From Halocaridina rubra (lineage: Eukaryota > Arthropoda > Malacostraca > Decapoda > Atyidae), in assembly GCA_037179515.1 (NCBI GenBank), contig JAXCGZ010017015.1, positions 124,001 through 188,000 on the forward strand: DNA of 64,000 nt, in the 5' to 3' direction. Both the position numbers and the translations under genes were made by a program. The stretch's first letter is position 1. Every line of letters begins with the position of its first letter. Below, in pieces: positions 12,693 to 29,396 of this stretch. The notes under the pieces are model-generated. The model saw only the letters and a list, made by a program, of their open reading frames with translations. It was not told the DNA's origin and did not search any database.

Positions 12693-14462
12693 TTACGGCT
12701 GCTTTTTGCGAGAGAAAAACATGGTAATGGGGAGTTGCTGTCGCTGTTACTTCTTTTGTGCAAAGATGATCTTGTAAAGAGTCATGGCATTGTTGATAAT
12801 ATTGCAGAAGGTCACCAAACGAACCATATTATCGTCATGCTCCTGAGACAGTTGTTGGAGTGCTTTCACATGTTTATACATGGCTGCCAGACGTTCGAGT
12901 GTAAGGCCAAGCTCTTCGACTTCATCGTGCGTTTCCTCTGCATGTTCTTCTTCCTCTTCTTCGCTTGTTAATTTTCTCATTTCCTCCAAGTCTTCATCAG
13001 TCAAAGGCTGCTAGTGGCAGTCGATCAGTTCATTCACGTCTTCGTGAGTTATATCTTTAAAGCCTTCTCCTCCTAGCAATGCAGCCAACTTCACCACTTT
13101 CGCAACTGCAGTCTTATGGACTTTGTCAGGAGCGAATCCCTTGTAATCGTAGATGACTTCCAGCTACAATTTCTTCCAGCTAGCATTGATTGTGGCCAAC
13201 TTCATCTCTTTGATTGAATTCTGAATATTTTGAAGGCATGTAGCAATCGTGTAGTTACACCAGTACGTCTTCAGTACGAATTCTTTATACGCACCCATGG
13301 AGTCAACCAGGTTCGCCAGTGCATTTTGTATGTAGAGGGCCTTGAATGCACGAATAACGCCTTGATCCATAGGCTGAATCAGTGATGTCGTATTTGGTGG
13401 CAGGAACTCTACTTCAACACAGATTTATTCGAGTTCAGTAGTGTAGTCACCAACATTATCCATCAAAGGAAGGACTTTAAATTTAAGGCCCTTCTCTGCA
13501 ATATAAACTTTGACTAGAGGGATAAAGCATCAGTGAAACCAGTCCGATGTGGGGCTTTTCGTGATCCAGGCCTTAGACTTATGCATCCAATACACTGGCA
13601 GCAGATTATTCTTATTCTTCAAACCCCTAGGGTTCCTTGACTTGTAGATAAGCCTGGGTTTTAACATGAAGCCCGCAGCATTCCCGCGCATGATAAGGGT
13701 AACGCGGTCTTTGTGTGCTTTAAATTCCGGGGATTAAGCTTCTTCTTTGAAGAGAAAAGTGCGAGACGGCAATCTCTTCCAAAATAACCCAGTCTCATGC
13801 ATGTAAAAGACATGCTCAAGAGCATATTTGCCTTCCTCAATAATTTTCTTGAAGTAGTTCTTTATATATTCTTCAGCTGCAGCTGTATTTGCAAAGGTAG
13901 CTTCACCATTCACCAAAATACTCTTTAGGCCCAAGCATTTCTGAAATTTGGCGAACCATCCCTTGCTTGCAACGAACAATTGTTTCCTCGGTGGAGAATC
14001 GCTGGAGGTTCCTGGTTGAAGGTCATCGATATCATCTTCTCTCTCCTCCTCCTCAAGGTCGCCACTGTCGTAGTCGGGTTCGTTTGCAGCGAATGTCTCG
14101 TACAGCTTCTTCGCCTTTGTTTGCATGATATTGGTGTCTAAGCTGATGTTCTCCTTCCTGCAGTCAGCAATCCACAGGGCCAAAGCAGATTCCATCCGCA
14201 CTATTCTCTTATTGCAAGGTGTTACGACCCTCTTCGCCATTTTATTAAAAGAATAGTCACTTTTCCTAATATTTGCCTCGTCCTTTTTGATGTATCGAAC
14301 AGTAGATTCGTTGATGCCGAAATGGCAGCCGGCATCCGTGAACCTTCTTCCTTCTTGCAGCATATCTAAAAGTTTTACCTTTACTGTTATGGTCAACATC
14401 TTCCTTTGCCGCTTAGGCTTACAACCAGAAGCCATAGAAGATGAAGGATGCTTGGGAGGCAT
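12693..14462 (-). pseudogene. Tigger/TIGD1-like transposase, inactivated (T1-c)
   Basis: The longest uninterrupted N-terminal stretch of the T1 family in the window: 242 codons from MPPKHPSSSMASGCKPKRQR through both HTHs, the acidic linker (DSGDLEEEEREDDIDD), SKGWFAKFQK and into VFYMHETGLFWKRL, ending at a stop after FLFKEEA. First catalytic Asp is His (MHET), as in copy a, and the KEEA stop is also shared with copy a. Downstream, the MDQGVIRAFKALY third-catalytic region and the C-terminal tail are present in other frames. Confidence 0.86.
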
Positions 14463-14689
14463 TGCAGAGGTTGAAATACAAAAGTTTCACAAAATCAAAA
14501 GCGCAACGTATTAAAAAGCACAACGCGAACGGCTAACATGTGAGTAAACTGAACTGGTGAGACGAGACAATGGAAGATGCTGGGAGAATCAAGATTCAAT
14601 CAAAAAGCCAATCAGACCCCATGATACAAAACATACAGGAAAACATTTCTGTGATTCGTCGTCTCCCACCCATCAGCCAATAGCATCCC

Positions 14690-15440
14690 ATGTACTATCT
14701 CACATAGGTGCGACCCTTTGCGTTTTCCAAGACGCCAATACAGTGTACGCTATCATACAATATTTTACAAGGTGCAATACCGTGAGTTACATGTTTAAAT
14801 TTATGTTTTTTACTATTTTTTACTGTTTTATACTGTTTTATACACGTAGGTGCGACCCTTTGCGTTTTCCAAGACGCCAATACAGTGTACGCTATCATAC
14901 AATATTTTACAAGGTGCAATACCGTGAGTTACATGTTTAAATTTGTTTTTTACTATTTTTTACTATTTTATTCTTAGGCAAGGAAATACTTTTTTTGTAA
15001 ATAAAATAATGAAAATACTGGAAATTTTAATATGTACTAGCTCACATAGGTGCGACCCTTTTCGTTTTCAGAGACGCTGATACCTGTATCATATTTTACG
15101 TGGTGCAATACTGTGAGTTGCATGTTTAAATTTATGTTTTTTACTATTTTTCACTATTTTATTATTCTTAGGCTATGAAATACTTTTTTTATCAATAAAA
15201 TAATCAAAATACTGGAAATTTTAATATGTGCTAGCTCATGTAGATGTGACCCTTTGCGTTTTCCGAAACGCTGATACCGGTATCGTACTTTCTATGGTGC
15301 AGTTACATGTTTAAATTTATGATTTTTACTATTTTTTACTGTTTTATTATTCTTACGCTGGGAAATACTTTTTTTTATCAATAAAATAATGGGGGAAAAT
15401 AATTTCAATAAAATAATGAAAATACTGAAAATTTTAATAT
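14690..15440. repeat. 190-bp subterminal tandem repeats of T1-c
   Basis: Four to five units of the GTGCGACCCTTTGCG / GATACCGGTATC repeat. Two adjacent units (14700-14790 and 14846-14935) are almost identical, suggesting recent slippage or unequal exchange. Confidence 0.85.
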
Positions 15441-15554
15441 TTTAATATTCTCGCATATACCCAGAAAAGAAAAAAAACTCGGCAAAAAAAAAACGATGCA
15501 CTGAATTCACAAAAGGTAAACTGCGATATAGCGAGGGTTCACTGTATATATATA

Positions 15555-16794
15555 CAGTGCTCCCTCGCTTTTCGCGGGGGTTCGGTTCCAGGACCACCCG
15601 CGAAAGGTGAAAATCCGCAAAGTAGGAGCACCATATTTATTAAAGGTATTTTACATTTATTTTTACCTTTACTGTATAAACCCTCAATGCACTGTTAACA
15701 AATCACACTTTACTTTATTATGAACGTGATAGGTAAGCATACTGTGAATGACGTATTGATAACGTTTACATACTGTACAGCCAATGGCGGCCAACAGCCA
15801 AGAAACTTCTTCCTTCCTGCAGCATATCTAACAGTTTTACCTTATCTGCTATGGTCAACACCTGCCACTTAGGCTCACTACCAGAAGCCTTAGAAGATGA
15901 AGGATGCTTGGGCGGCATTGCAGGTGTTGAAATACAAAAGTTTCACAAAAAACACAGGCACAACATTTTAAGAGGCACAACGAGAAAAGCACACACGTGA
16001 GTAACTGAATAGGTGAGGCAAGACAATGGAAAATGCTGGAAGAATCAAGCTTCAATCAAAAAGCCAATCCGACCCTAGTATACAGAACACAATTCGATGA
16101 TTCGTCGTCTCCCACCCATCAGCCAACAGCATCCTGTGAACTGTCTAATGTAGGTATCGTATTTCATATGCAATACTGTGAGTTACATGCTTAAATTTAG
16201 GCTTTTTACTATTTCTTACTGTTTTATTATTCTTAGGATAGGAAATACCTTTTTTATCAATAAAATAATGAAATACTGGGAATTTTAAAATGTACTATCT
16301 CAAGTAGGTGCGACCCTTTGAGTTTTCCAAGGAAACGATAGCGGTATCGTATTTTATATGTGAGTTACATGTTTAACTTTATGTTTTTTACTATTTTTAA
16401 CTGTTTTATTATTCTTGGGCAAGGAAATACTTTTTTTATCAACAAAATAATGAAAATACAGGAAATTTTAATATGTACTATCTCACGTAGGTGCGACCCT
16501 TTGCATTTTCCGAAATGCCGATACCGGTATCGTATTTTATATGATGCAATACAGCGAGTTACATATATAAATTTATGTTTTTTACTATTTTTTACAGTTT
16601 TATTATTCTTAGGCTAGGAAATACTTTTTTTCATCAACAAAATAATGAAAATACAGGAAATTTTAATATTTCCACATATCGTGATTTCCCTTCATATACC
16701 CAGAAAATCTGACATATAAAATACATATGCTTGCCAAAAACATCTGCGATGCACTGAATTCGCAGAAGGTGAATCACGATATAGCGAAGGATTA

Positions 16795-16797
<3 letters not shown>
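15555..16797 (-). mobile_element. T1-d: short Tigger deletion derivative
   Basis: Left CAGTGCTCCCTCGCTTTTCG, right ending GCGAAGGATTACTG, with TA on each side. It keeps the left terminus, about the first 45 codons of transposase on the minus strand (15780-15918, MPPKHPSSSKASGSEPK), and three 190-bp repeat units (16140-16670). The DDE domain is deleted. It is the counterpart of the left part of T1-b. Confidence 0.82.

Positions 16798-16865
<68 letters not shown>
16798..16865. repeat. (TA)n tract between two transposons
   Basis: TA repeats exactly between the end of T1-d and the start of Y-b. Confidence 0.96.
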
Positions 16866-19325
<2,460 letters not shown>

Positions 19326-19327
19326 CA

Positions 19328-20631
<1,304 letters not shown>

Positions 20632-20723
<92 letters not shown>
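20632..20723. repeat. (TA)n tract between two transposons
   Basis: TA repeats between the chimeric element end (20631) and the left end of W-a. Confidence 0.96.
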
Positions 20724-20725
<2 letters not shown>

Positions 20726-21129
20726 CAGTTCTCAGAATAACGCCTAGATAGGTTCTCAGAAGTGTCGGGCAAATGGAAAATCGCGTGAAAAAACTAGTTA
20801 TTTTCCATAGGAAACAATGATAAAGGGCATAGATACGTAAGAAAGCCCTGTATCTATTTTTAAAGAGTATAAAAAAGATGTTCATATTCACTTTACAGCT
20901 AGAAATTAACATACATTACTAGAGCTTACTCTATTATGCAGTGGGCAACAGTTATACAGTACACTGGGACATGCATGGTGGCAGTGAGCAAGTAACTTAT
21001 GTGGTAGAAGAGAAGGAGGATGCAGGAGAACGAACCTCTATCTGCAAATGTATACAAAGATAAAATAAGAATTATGAATAACCAAAGAAAGACTAAAAAA
21101 CAAAACAAAAATTAATTATGCAATGCCTA

Positions 21130-21540
21130 AATCTACCATATGACAGATTAAAAAACTTAATCTACATTCTCTAGAGAGGCACAGAATTAGGGGGGATATT
21201 GATTGAGATGTATAAATGGTTTAAAGGGATTAACAAGGGTGATATTAATAAAGTTTTAAAAATTCATGATCAAACCAGAACTCGTAATGGGTAATGGATT
21301 TAATCTTGATAAATTTAGATTCAGAAGAGAAACTGGTGAAAATTGGCTTGGTAATACCGTAGAGTATTCCTAGTAGGATAATAAATGTCAATACCTTAGA
21401 CACCTTCAAAAGTAGATTAGATAGACATATGACAGAGGTAGGGTGAGTGTATATATAATGAATAATGATGATGATCTTTTCTTATCGTAATCCTCTTTGT
21501 ACTGTTGGAAGAAGCCTCCGCAGACACTTATTTACTATAT
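21130..21540 (+). pseudogene. CR1-like LINE, C-terminal ORF fragment and 3' end
   Basis: Frames joined across shifts read NLPYDRLKNLIYIL, DVYKWFKGINKGDINKVLKI, NGFNLDKFRFRRETGENW and a final DTFKSRLDRHM. This is the C-terminal end of CR1/L2-type reverse transcriptase polyproteins (L..RRLRGD..E.YK pattern). Stops and frameshifts are present and there is no RT core. The same fragment sits in W-c at 58070-58440 on the opposite strand. Confidence 0.75.
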
Positions 21541-21663
21541 TGAATCTTTTTTTTTTTTTTAAATATAGTAAATAAGTGCCCGCGAAGTCTTCTACCACCA
21601 GTACAAAGAGGATTACGATAAGAAAAGATCATCATCATTATACATTATATATACACCCACCCT
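21440..21663. repeat. Inverted repeat (about 100-bp arms)
   Basis: Left arm 21440-21541 and right arm 21561-21663 are reverse complements at about 90% (for example TCTTTTCTTATCGTAATCCT against its complement), separated by a T-rich loop. It is the 3' end of the CR1-like fragment present twice, head to head. Confidence 0.88.
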
Positions 21664-21683
21664 ATTGGGTAGAATAGAATGTT

Positions 21684-22038
<355 letters not shown>

Positions 22039-22111
22039 CTTTAATTAACTCTTGTTCATTCAACCAAAACTACATTATTTATTGTAAAAATAATGGCTTA
22101 ATTACAAATTC

Positions 22112-22128
22112 GTAATAATAATGATAAT

Positions 22129-22178
<50 letters not shown>

Positions 22179-22226
22179 TTAATAATCTCCCACAGTCCAT
22201 CATCAAAGGAAAATTTTTTGTTAAAG

Positions 22227-22273
<47 letters not shown>

Positions 22274-22305
22274 TAATAATAAATAATAATAATAATAATA
22301 ATAAA
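22112..22305. repeat. (AAT)n microsatellites
   Basis: Two AAT arrays (about 22112-22184 and 22229-22305) in the foldback arm within W-a. Confidence 0.92.
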
Positions 22306-22616
22306 TATCTAAGGAGAATTTCTGGAATAGACATCATGAGAGTAATGCAGAGGTATATTAAAACCCAGCAGAGAGCTGGATATTCATTATACATCTTTTA
22401 TAATCCTTTCACATCTAACAGGTCATTACACTCTCCATCTGTTTCTCTTTACAGCCTGATAAAGGCTGTTTTATTTTATCATTTTTTGGTCCATCCTGGT
22501 GTCACAATTTTTTTTTTTTTTTTTTCCCCTCGCGAAATCCGACTTTTTTTACTATTATTTTTCGGGGGCGTTATTTCAATTTCGCAGATAAAAAAATCGT
22601 GCATAAAAGGAACAAG

Positions 22617-22747
<131 letters not shown>

Positions 22748-22859
22748 TGTTGCCTCACTTATCGCGGTAGTTCGGTTCCGGGACCCACCGCGAACCAGGA
22801 AATCCGCGAAGTAGGATCCGCCTATATGTACATAGATATTTTAATATATTTTTACGTTT

Positions 22860-23620
22860 ACACTGTATAAACCCTTCCTGCACTGTTAAAAAAACACCCT
22901 TTACATTATAAATAACAGCAAGCAACGTAAATTTTTATGAAAGTGATTGATAAAATTACGGTGAATGATGTGATAATGACGTGACATACATACTCATTTA
23001 CAATTATTTTTTCATTTACGTACTGTAGAAACCCTCCCTGCACTGTTAAAAAAAACACCCTTAACATTATAGATAACAGCAAGCAACGTAAATTTTATGA
23101 AAGTGATAGGAAAACTTACCGTGAATGTGATGATGACGTGACATACATACTCATTTACAATTATTTTTTCGTTTACGTACTGTAGAAACCCTCCCTGCAC
23201 TGTTAAAAAAACACCCTTTACATTATAAATAACAGCAAGCAACGTAAATTTTTATGAAAGTGATAGATAAAATTACGGTGAATGAGGTGATATTGACGTG
23301 ACATACATACTCATTTACAATTATTTTTTCATTTACGTACTGTATAAACCCTCCCTGCACTGCTAAAAAAAACACCCTTAACATTATAGATAACAGCAAG
23401 CAACGTAAATTTTATGAAAGTGATACATAAAATTACGGTGAATGAGGTGATAATGACGTGACATACATACTCATTTACAATTATTTTTTCGTTTACGTAC
23501 TGTATAAACCCTCCCTGCACTGTTAAAAAAACACCCTTTACGTTATAAATAACAGCAAGCAACGTAAATTTTTATGAAAGTGATAGATAAAATTACGGTG
23601 AATGAGGTGATAATGACGTG
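22860..23620. repeat. 157-bp subterminal tandem repeat, four to five units (Y-c)
   Basis: Same unit as 17015-17965 on the opposite strand (ACCCTCCCTGCACTGTTAAA, AACAGCAAGCAACGTAAATT, GACGTGACATACATACTC). Confidence 0.9.
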
Positions 23621-23647
23621 ACATACATTTGTACATGATAGGTAAAC

Positions 23648-23909
23648 TTACCTTATTGCGGGGTGATACGAGCCTCTTCGCCGATTTATTAAAAGAAATG
23701 CTCGCTGTTTTCCTGATCTTTGCCTCGTCCTTTTTTATATAACGCACAGTAGATTCATTGAGGCCAAAATAGCAGCCGACATCCACAAACTTTTTTCCTT
23801 CTTTCAACATATCTAAGAGTTTCACTTTATCTACAATGGTTAACATTTTCCTTTGTCGCTTAGGCTCACCACAAGAAGCCTTAGAAGATGAAGGATGCTT
23901 GGGAGGCAT
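23648..23909 (-). pseudogene. Tigger transposase N-terminal domain fragment (Y-c)
   Basis: An open stretch of about 87 codons: MPPKHPSSSKASCGEPKRQR, then TIVDKVKLLDMLKEGKKF, a complete psq-type HTH (FGLNESTVRYIKKDE), and SFNKSAKRLVSPRNK. It then runs into the 157-bp repeat. Basic patch and first HTH are intact; the second HTH and the DDE domain are missing. By homology it could bind the element's ends if expressed, but no promoter is evident. Confidence 0.8.
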
Positions 23910-24129
23910 TGCAAAGGTTTTAATATGCGAGTAAAAAAAATCACAAGCAAAACGTATTAGTAAGCACAACGAGAACGGCGCACACGAGAGTTAGACTGAG
24001 CGAGTGAGGCGGCACATTGGAAATTGGAGGGAAAAGCAAACTGCAATGAAAAAGCCAATCAAACCCCATGATACAGAAAATATTGAAAAACAATTCTGCG
24101 ATTCGTTGTCTCCCGACCTTTCAGCCAAT

Positions 24130-24790
24130 AGCATTCCATGAACTATCTCACGTAGGTGAGAGCCTTTTCGTTTCCGAAACGTTGATAGCAGTATCATATT
24201 TTACATGGTGAAATACTGTTAGTACTTTATGTTTTTTATTATTTTTTACTGTTTTAATATTCTTAGGCTAGGAAATACTTTTTTTATTAATAAAATAATG
24301 AAAATTTTAATATTCACTAGGTCACGTGGGTGAGAGCCTTTTCATTTTCCGAAACGATAGCGGTATCGTATTTTACATGGTAAAAGTACTTTCAGTACTT
24401 TATATGTTTTTTTTTATTATTTTTTTACTGTTTTATTATTCTTAGGCCAAGAAATACTTGTTTTATAAATAAAATAATGAAAATTTTAATATTCACTAGG
24501 TCACGTAGGTGAGACCCTTTGCGTTTTCCGAAACACTGATACCGGTATCGTATTTTACGTGGTGCAATACTGTTTACTATTTTTTGCTGTTTTATTATTC
24601 TTAGGCTAAGAAATACGTTTTTTTTATCAATAAAATCATGAAACTACTGGAAATATAAATATATATGCTAGCTCACGTAGCTGTGACCCCAATACATTGT
24701 ACGCTATCGGACACTGTTTTGCATGATGCAATACCCCGTACTGTAAGTTATACTGTACGTACGTATATCTAAATTTATGTTTTTTACTAT
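24130..24790. repeat. 190-bp subterminal tandem repeats of Y-c
   Basis: Three to four units with GATACCGGTATCG (24537) or GATAGCGGTATCG variants and TAGCTCACGTAG/TAGGTCACGTGG boundaries. Confidence 0.82.
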
Positions 24791-25017
24791 TTTTTTACTG
24801 TTTTATTATTCGTAGGCTGGGAAATAATTTTTTTTTTATCAATTAAATAATGAAAAAAAAAATTTCAATAAAAAAATAAAAATACTGAAAAAAAAAAAAT
24901 TTCAATATTTTAATATTTTTGCGTATACCCATAAAATAAAATAAAATAATTTATCCCAAAAAAAAAACGCGATAGAGTGAGACCGCGAACCAAGAAGCGC
25001 GATACAGCAGGGTAACA

Positions 25018-25213
<196 letters not shown>

Positions 25214-25458
25214 CAGTGTTACCCCGGTTATTCGCGTTTCTTGGTTTGCTTTCTCACTCTATCGCGTTTTCTTTTTGGATAAATTATTATTTTATTTCAT
25301 GGGTATATGCAAAAATATTAAAATATTAAAAAAAAAAATTCTCAGTATTTTCATTTTTTTTTATTGAAAAAAACATATTTCATTATCTAATTGATAAAAA
25401 AAATTATTTCCCAGCCTACGAATAATAAAACAGTAAAAAATAGCAAAAAATATAAATG

Positions 25459-25650
25459 TAGATAGATAGATGGATAGATAGATATGTTTATTGAACACCT
25501 CTTTTGAAAAGTACAGTAAAATCTTTACAAAAGGAATATTTGGTCCAAATTACAATGAATAAATACAATAGATTTTGTACAATCATCAAATAAGTAGATG
25601 AATTTTAAATTAATATACATTGTACTAATAACTGAATGATATACGTACGT
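25459..25650 (-). mobile_element. LINE/SINE 3' end with tetranucleotide tail (in Y-d)
   Basis: Reverse complement of the piece at 8085-8261, with a (TAGA)n tract at 25459-25483. Confidence 0.6.
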
Positions 25651-26007
25651 ACAGTATAACTCACAGTATTGCATCATACGAAATAGTGTTCGATAGCGTA
25701 AAATGTATTGGGGTCGCAGCTACGTGAGCTAGCATATATATTTATATTTCCAGTAGTTTCGTAATTTTATTGATAAAAAAAACGTATTTCTTAACCTAAG
25801 AATAATATAACAGTAAAAACTAGTAAAAATCATAAATACTAACAGTATTGCAACATGTGAAATACGATACCGCTATCAGCGTTTCGGACAAAGGCTTCCA
25901 CCATCTTCCATTGGCTCGCCTCACTCGTGTGCGCCATTCACGTTGTGCTTATTATTATTAATATGTTTTGCTTGTGATTTTTTTTCTCGCATATTTTAAC
26001 CTTTGCA

Positions 26008-26156
26008 ATGCCTCCCAAGCATCCTTCATCTTCTAAGGCTTCTTGTAGTGAGCCTAAGCGGCAAAGGAAAATGTTATCCATTGTAGATAAAGTGAAACTC
26101 TTAGATATGTTGAAAGAAGGAGAAAAGTTTGTGGATGTCGGCCGCTATTTTACGTA
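26008..26156 (+). pseudogene. Tigger transposase N-terminal fragment (Y-d)
   Basis: MPPKHPSSSKASCSEPKRQR followed by LLDMLKEGEKFVDVGRYFT and a stop created where coding sequence joins the 157-bp repeat (TTTACGTAA). About 50 codons: basic patch and half of the first HTH. Confidence 0.78.
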
Positions 26157-26431
26157 AACGTAAAAATTATTGTAAAATATTGTACCTATGTATGTCACGT
26201 CATCATCACCTCATTCACGGTAAGTTTGCCTATCACTTTCAAAAAGATTACATTGCTTGCTGTTATTTATAATGTAAAGGGTGTTTTTTTAACAGTACAG
26301 GGAGGGTTTTTACAGTGTAAACGTAAAAATAAATTAAAATATCTATGTACATATAGGTTGATCCTACTCCGCGGTTTTCCTGGTTCGCGCTGGGTCCCGG
26401 AACCGAACTACCACGATAAGGGGGGTAACAT

Positions 26432-26704
<273 letters not shown>

Positions 26705-27920
26705 CTATAAGGGGCATACATCATTCAATTTTGTCTGCTCAACTTCCTTCCAAGAATTAGCAATGTTCTTGACAGCTTGGGTAATGTTGTAAGACTTCCA
26801 ATATTCTTTGAGAGTCAAGTTCTTGTCCATCTCAGTTGCCCTGAAAGCCATAGCAATTGTTCTTGGGAGGTAGTGGGCCTTGAAAGAGGCAATTACACCC
26901 TGATCCATTGGTTGTAACAGGGCAGAGGTATTTGGTGGAAGTTACACGACATTGACATTACAATGAAAGTTATCCAAATAGGCAGAGTGGCCAGTGGCAT
27001 TGTCCAGCACTAGCAACAACTTGAAGGATAAACCTTGGAAGCACAGAGCCTCTCCACTTCTGGCACAAAATGATTGCTGAACCAGTCCACAAAAATCTGA
27101 AGGGTTACCCAAGCCTTCTTGTTGGACCTCCAGATGACAGGCAGTTGATGCTTTTAAAGGCTCCATAGTGCCCTTGGATTTCTGCCAAGTACACCAACAA
27201 AGGCTTTAGCTTGAAGTCATCAGCATCATTAGCCTCCAAAAGCAATGTCGTCTCCGTTTGCTGACTTTATGGCCAGGTGCAATCTTCTCCTCCTTGGCGA
27301 TGTACATACGACTAAGTATACGTTCTAAACAAGCTGGACACATCCATGTTAAACACTTTTTCAGCACGGTGACACCCCTCCCCAATTATTTCAACAATCA
27401 CATTAAGAAAATCACTTGCTGTTTTCTCTTCACCACTATCAGCTTCACCTTGCACCTTAAGGTTATGCAAATTAGCAAGAGCCTTAAACAGCATAATCAA
27501 ACCACTACAGGCCACAACCTCTTCACTTTCACTTATTTCCCCCTTTTCCCATTTCACGGCATTAAACAATCTTTTAACTTTCTCTTAGATCGACATGAGG
27601 CTCACTGGGATACGCCGTTGATGCTGGTCATCCAAGCAAAGATATTAACCTTTCCATTTTGATCATTAGGCCATTACGCAGCTTAGTAATCACAGTGGAC
27701 TTCATAGAAGCAGAACCTTTTATATGTTCAAGGGTGCAATCTCTTTCCTTGATAATTGTTGCCAAGATCGAATGGCTTAACCATAGTGATCAGACAATGT
27801 TGGTAGAAGTTTATCCCTTTTGAAAGCATTTTACTATATCTATTTCACTTCCAATGTGATGGTTTTCCTTTTCTTCAAAGCAATGCCATCAAAAAAATCT
27901 CCTCTATGCTTGGGAGGCAT
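26705..27920 (-). pseudogene. Second Tigger/jerky-like transposase lineage (Tigger-2), degraded
   Basis: Starts MPPKHRGDFFDGIALKKRKT (27920) then meets a stop within 30 codons. Later pieces in other frames include ISESEEVVACSGLIMLFKAL, the first catalytic region EKVFNMDVSSLF, the second LLLVLDNATGHSAYL, and the third MDQGVIASFKAHYL, ending near KEVEQTKLNDV. All three catalytic Asp residues can still be located, but several stops and shifts separate them. The sequence is clearly distinct from the T1/Y family (SSLFR rather than TGLFWK) and closer to mammalian TIGD1-type Tigger proteins. Termini not confidently found. Confidence 0.82.
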
Positions 27921-28025
27921 AATAAATCCTAAAAATTATCAGAAACATAAGCAAAAACCAAGGACCGAAATAGCACGATAACAATAGGAGTATGAGCAGT
28001 AACTGAGTGACACGACCTCAGTTTA

Positions 28026-28530
28026 ATGCCGCGTGATGACGATACTCTTCCATCACGCTCGACATACTGTTCCGAGCACGAAGTACATATTTACAACTAT
28101 GTACATGTATTTGGTAATTTTGTAAATATATTCAAACTAGGTCCCTCACATAACCAAATACATAAACGAATAGATAAATATAACCATAAATTTATACATA
28201 CACAACATAGCTGCGCAACAATGTATTCTTCCACCATGCTCAATAAACTGGTTGTAAAAAGAGTGTAATTACGACTATGTATTTGGTAATTTTGTTAATA
28301 AATTCAAACTCAGTTATTAACCCAATAAATAAATAACAACATTAACTTGATATATACACACACAACAATGCGGCATGACGACGTATTCTTCTGCCATACT
28401 CAACAACTGTTCAGCACGCAAAGTGTGTATTTACAACGCAAACCATGTAGGTCGAAAAAATTACTTATTAATAATTTATGGCAGATGCATCGTAACCACC
28501 ACTAAACATCATAAACCGAGGACCCTCTGT
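28026..28530. repeat. Three-unit diverged tandem repeat (about 170 bp)
   Basis: Three related blocks (about 28026-28150, 28205-28320, 28370-28500) share a C(G)AC-rich start, GTATTCTTC(C/T)(A/G)CCAT, and a TGTATTTGGTAATTTTGT-like stretch. Possibly the untranslated end of Tigger-2. Confidence 0.55.
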
Positions 28531-29312
28531 GTAAACAGGGGATCACCGACTTACAGCTGACTGACTTTACAACCTACCTCAACTTTAATAAACCGAATAT
28601 CTAACCCTATTCTTCTGAGAGGTAAAGGGACGGTCATAAAAACTCAATAAAAGCTAAAAAAAAAGCTAAAAAATCTAAGAAAGCATTACCAAAATTAGCT
28701 CTTCCTCTGTATCTTTCATTTTTTTTCTCTTTCTCTGCCTGGGAAAGCTGGAGGTTTTGTTTTTCCACAATAATACTTATCTGTCTTAATAGTTTGTGAT
28801 TTTTCTCCACGATTAAAATATATAATTATATACTGGTACTCTACCATATCAATAAAGCAACAATAAAATAACAAAATCTCTTACTTCTCTTTTCAATAAT
28901 AATTTGGATAGCTTTTACACATAACTACAATACATATTTTAAGCTGAATGTCTCCAAGGTTTAAATACTTTATAGCACAGGAACAAACCTTTAATGATAT
29001 TGCAAAAAGCAAGCTTACAATAAACAGAAGCTGACGTATATTCAGAAGTTATAGAATATTTTAACATTAGCTGAGTATTGCAGTATATATTATTAAAAAT
29101 CTTGCTGTTATTCTCTCAAGAGTCGTGCAGTTACAATAAAAATATATGCATTCATAAACTCTATACGAACTACAATTGAAATACATTCCAGCAAGAAGTA
29201 AATATCTATAAGAGACAAACATGAGATCATCTACATAGAACACAGTAGCATGCACGACATATAATAGAAGAAAAAATAAAATTATAAAGACAGGGACAAT
29301 GAAGGGACTCAC
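28531..29312. other. Intron sequence of the SNX9-like gene
   Basis: AT-rich sequence without coding signal. A Tigger-like terminus motif (CAGGGGATCACCGACTTAC, 28536) is present without a visible partner. Immediately downstream of exon C on the gene's strand. Confidence 0.5.
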
Positions 29313-29396
29313 CTACTAAAAAGTCTTCCACGCCACTCTTAGCTATATTGGAGAAGCGATTAAAACTCTTCTTTACTGTTCCACGACCATCACGAC
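29313..29396 (-). CDS. SH3PX1: SNX9-family sorting nexin, internal exon C (pre-PX helix)
   Basis: This 84-bp minus-strand exon has acceptor TTAAACAG and donor GTGAGT. Entered in phase 1 from exon B, the split codon becomes Gly. The exon then reads RDGRGTVKKSFNRF followed by SNIAKSGVEDFLV, leaving in phase 1. The NRFSxxxKSGxExFxLG pattern matches the conserved segment just before the PX domain of SNX9/18/33, part of the yoke that packs on the PX-BAR unit. This is the most diagnostic of the three exons. The next exons (PX, then BAR) should be at lower coordinates, but none is recognisable between here and position 1, so that intron is at least 29 kb or the remaining exons are missing from this assembly. 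Confidence 0.8.

Larger units (their letters stand above)
12424..15544 (-). mobile_element. T1: full-structure TIGD1-like Tigger element, copy c
   Basis: Left tAGTGCTCCCTCGTTTATCG, right ending AGCGAGGGTTCACTG. Layout is the same as 861-3836, with minus-strand transposase and then 190-bp repeats. It has one extra partial repeat unit (14843-14940) duplicated relative to copy a. By eye, the two differ at roughly 4% of positions over about 200 bp near their left ends. Confidence 0.85.

Noticed and set aside
28536..28560. Tigger-like terminus CAGGGGATCACCGACTTAC
   Set aside because: Points away from Tigger-2 and has no partner, so I did not define an element from it.
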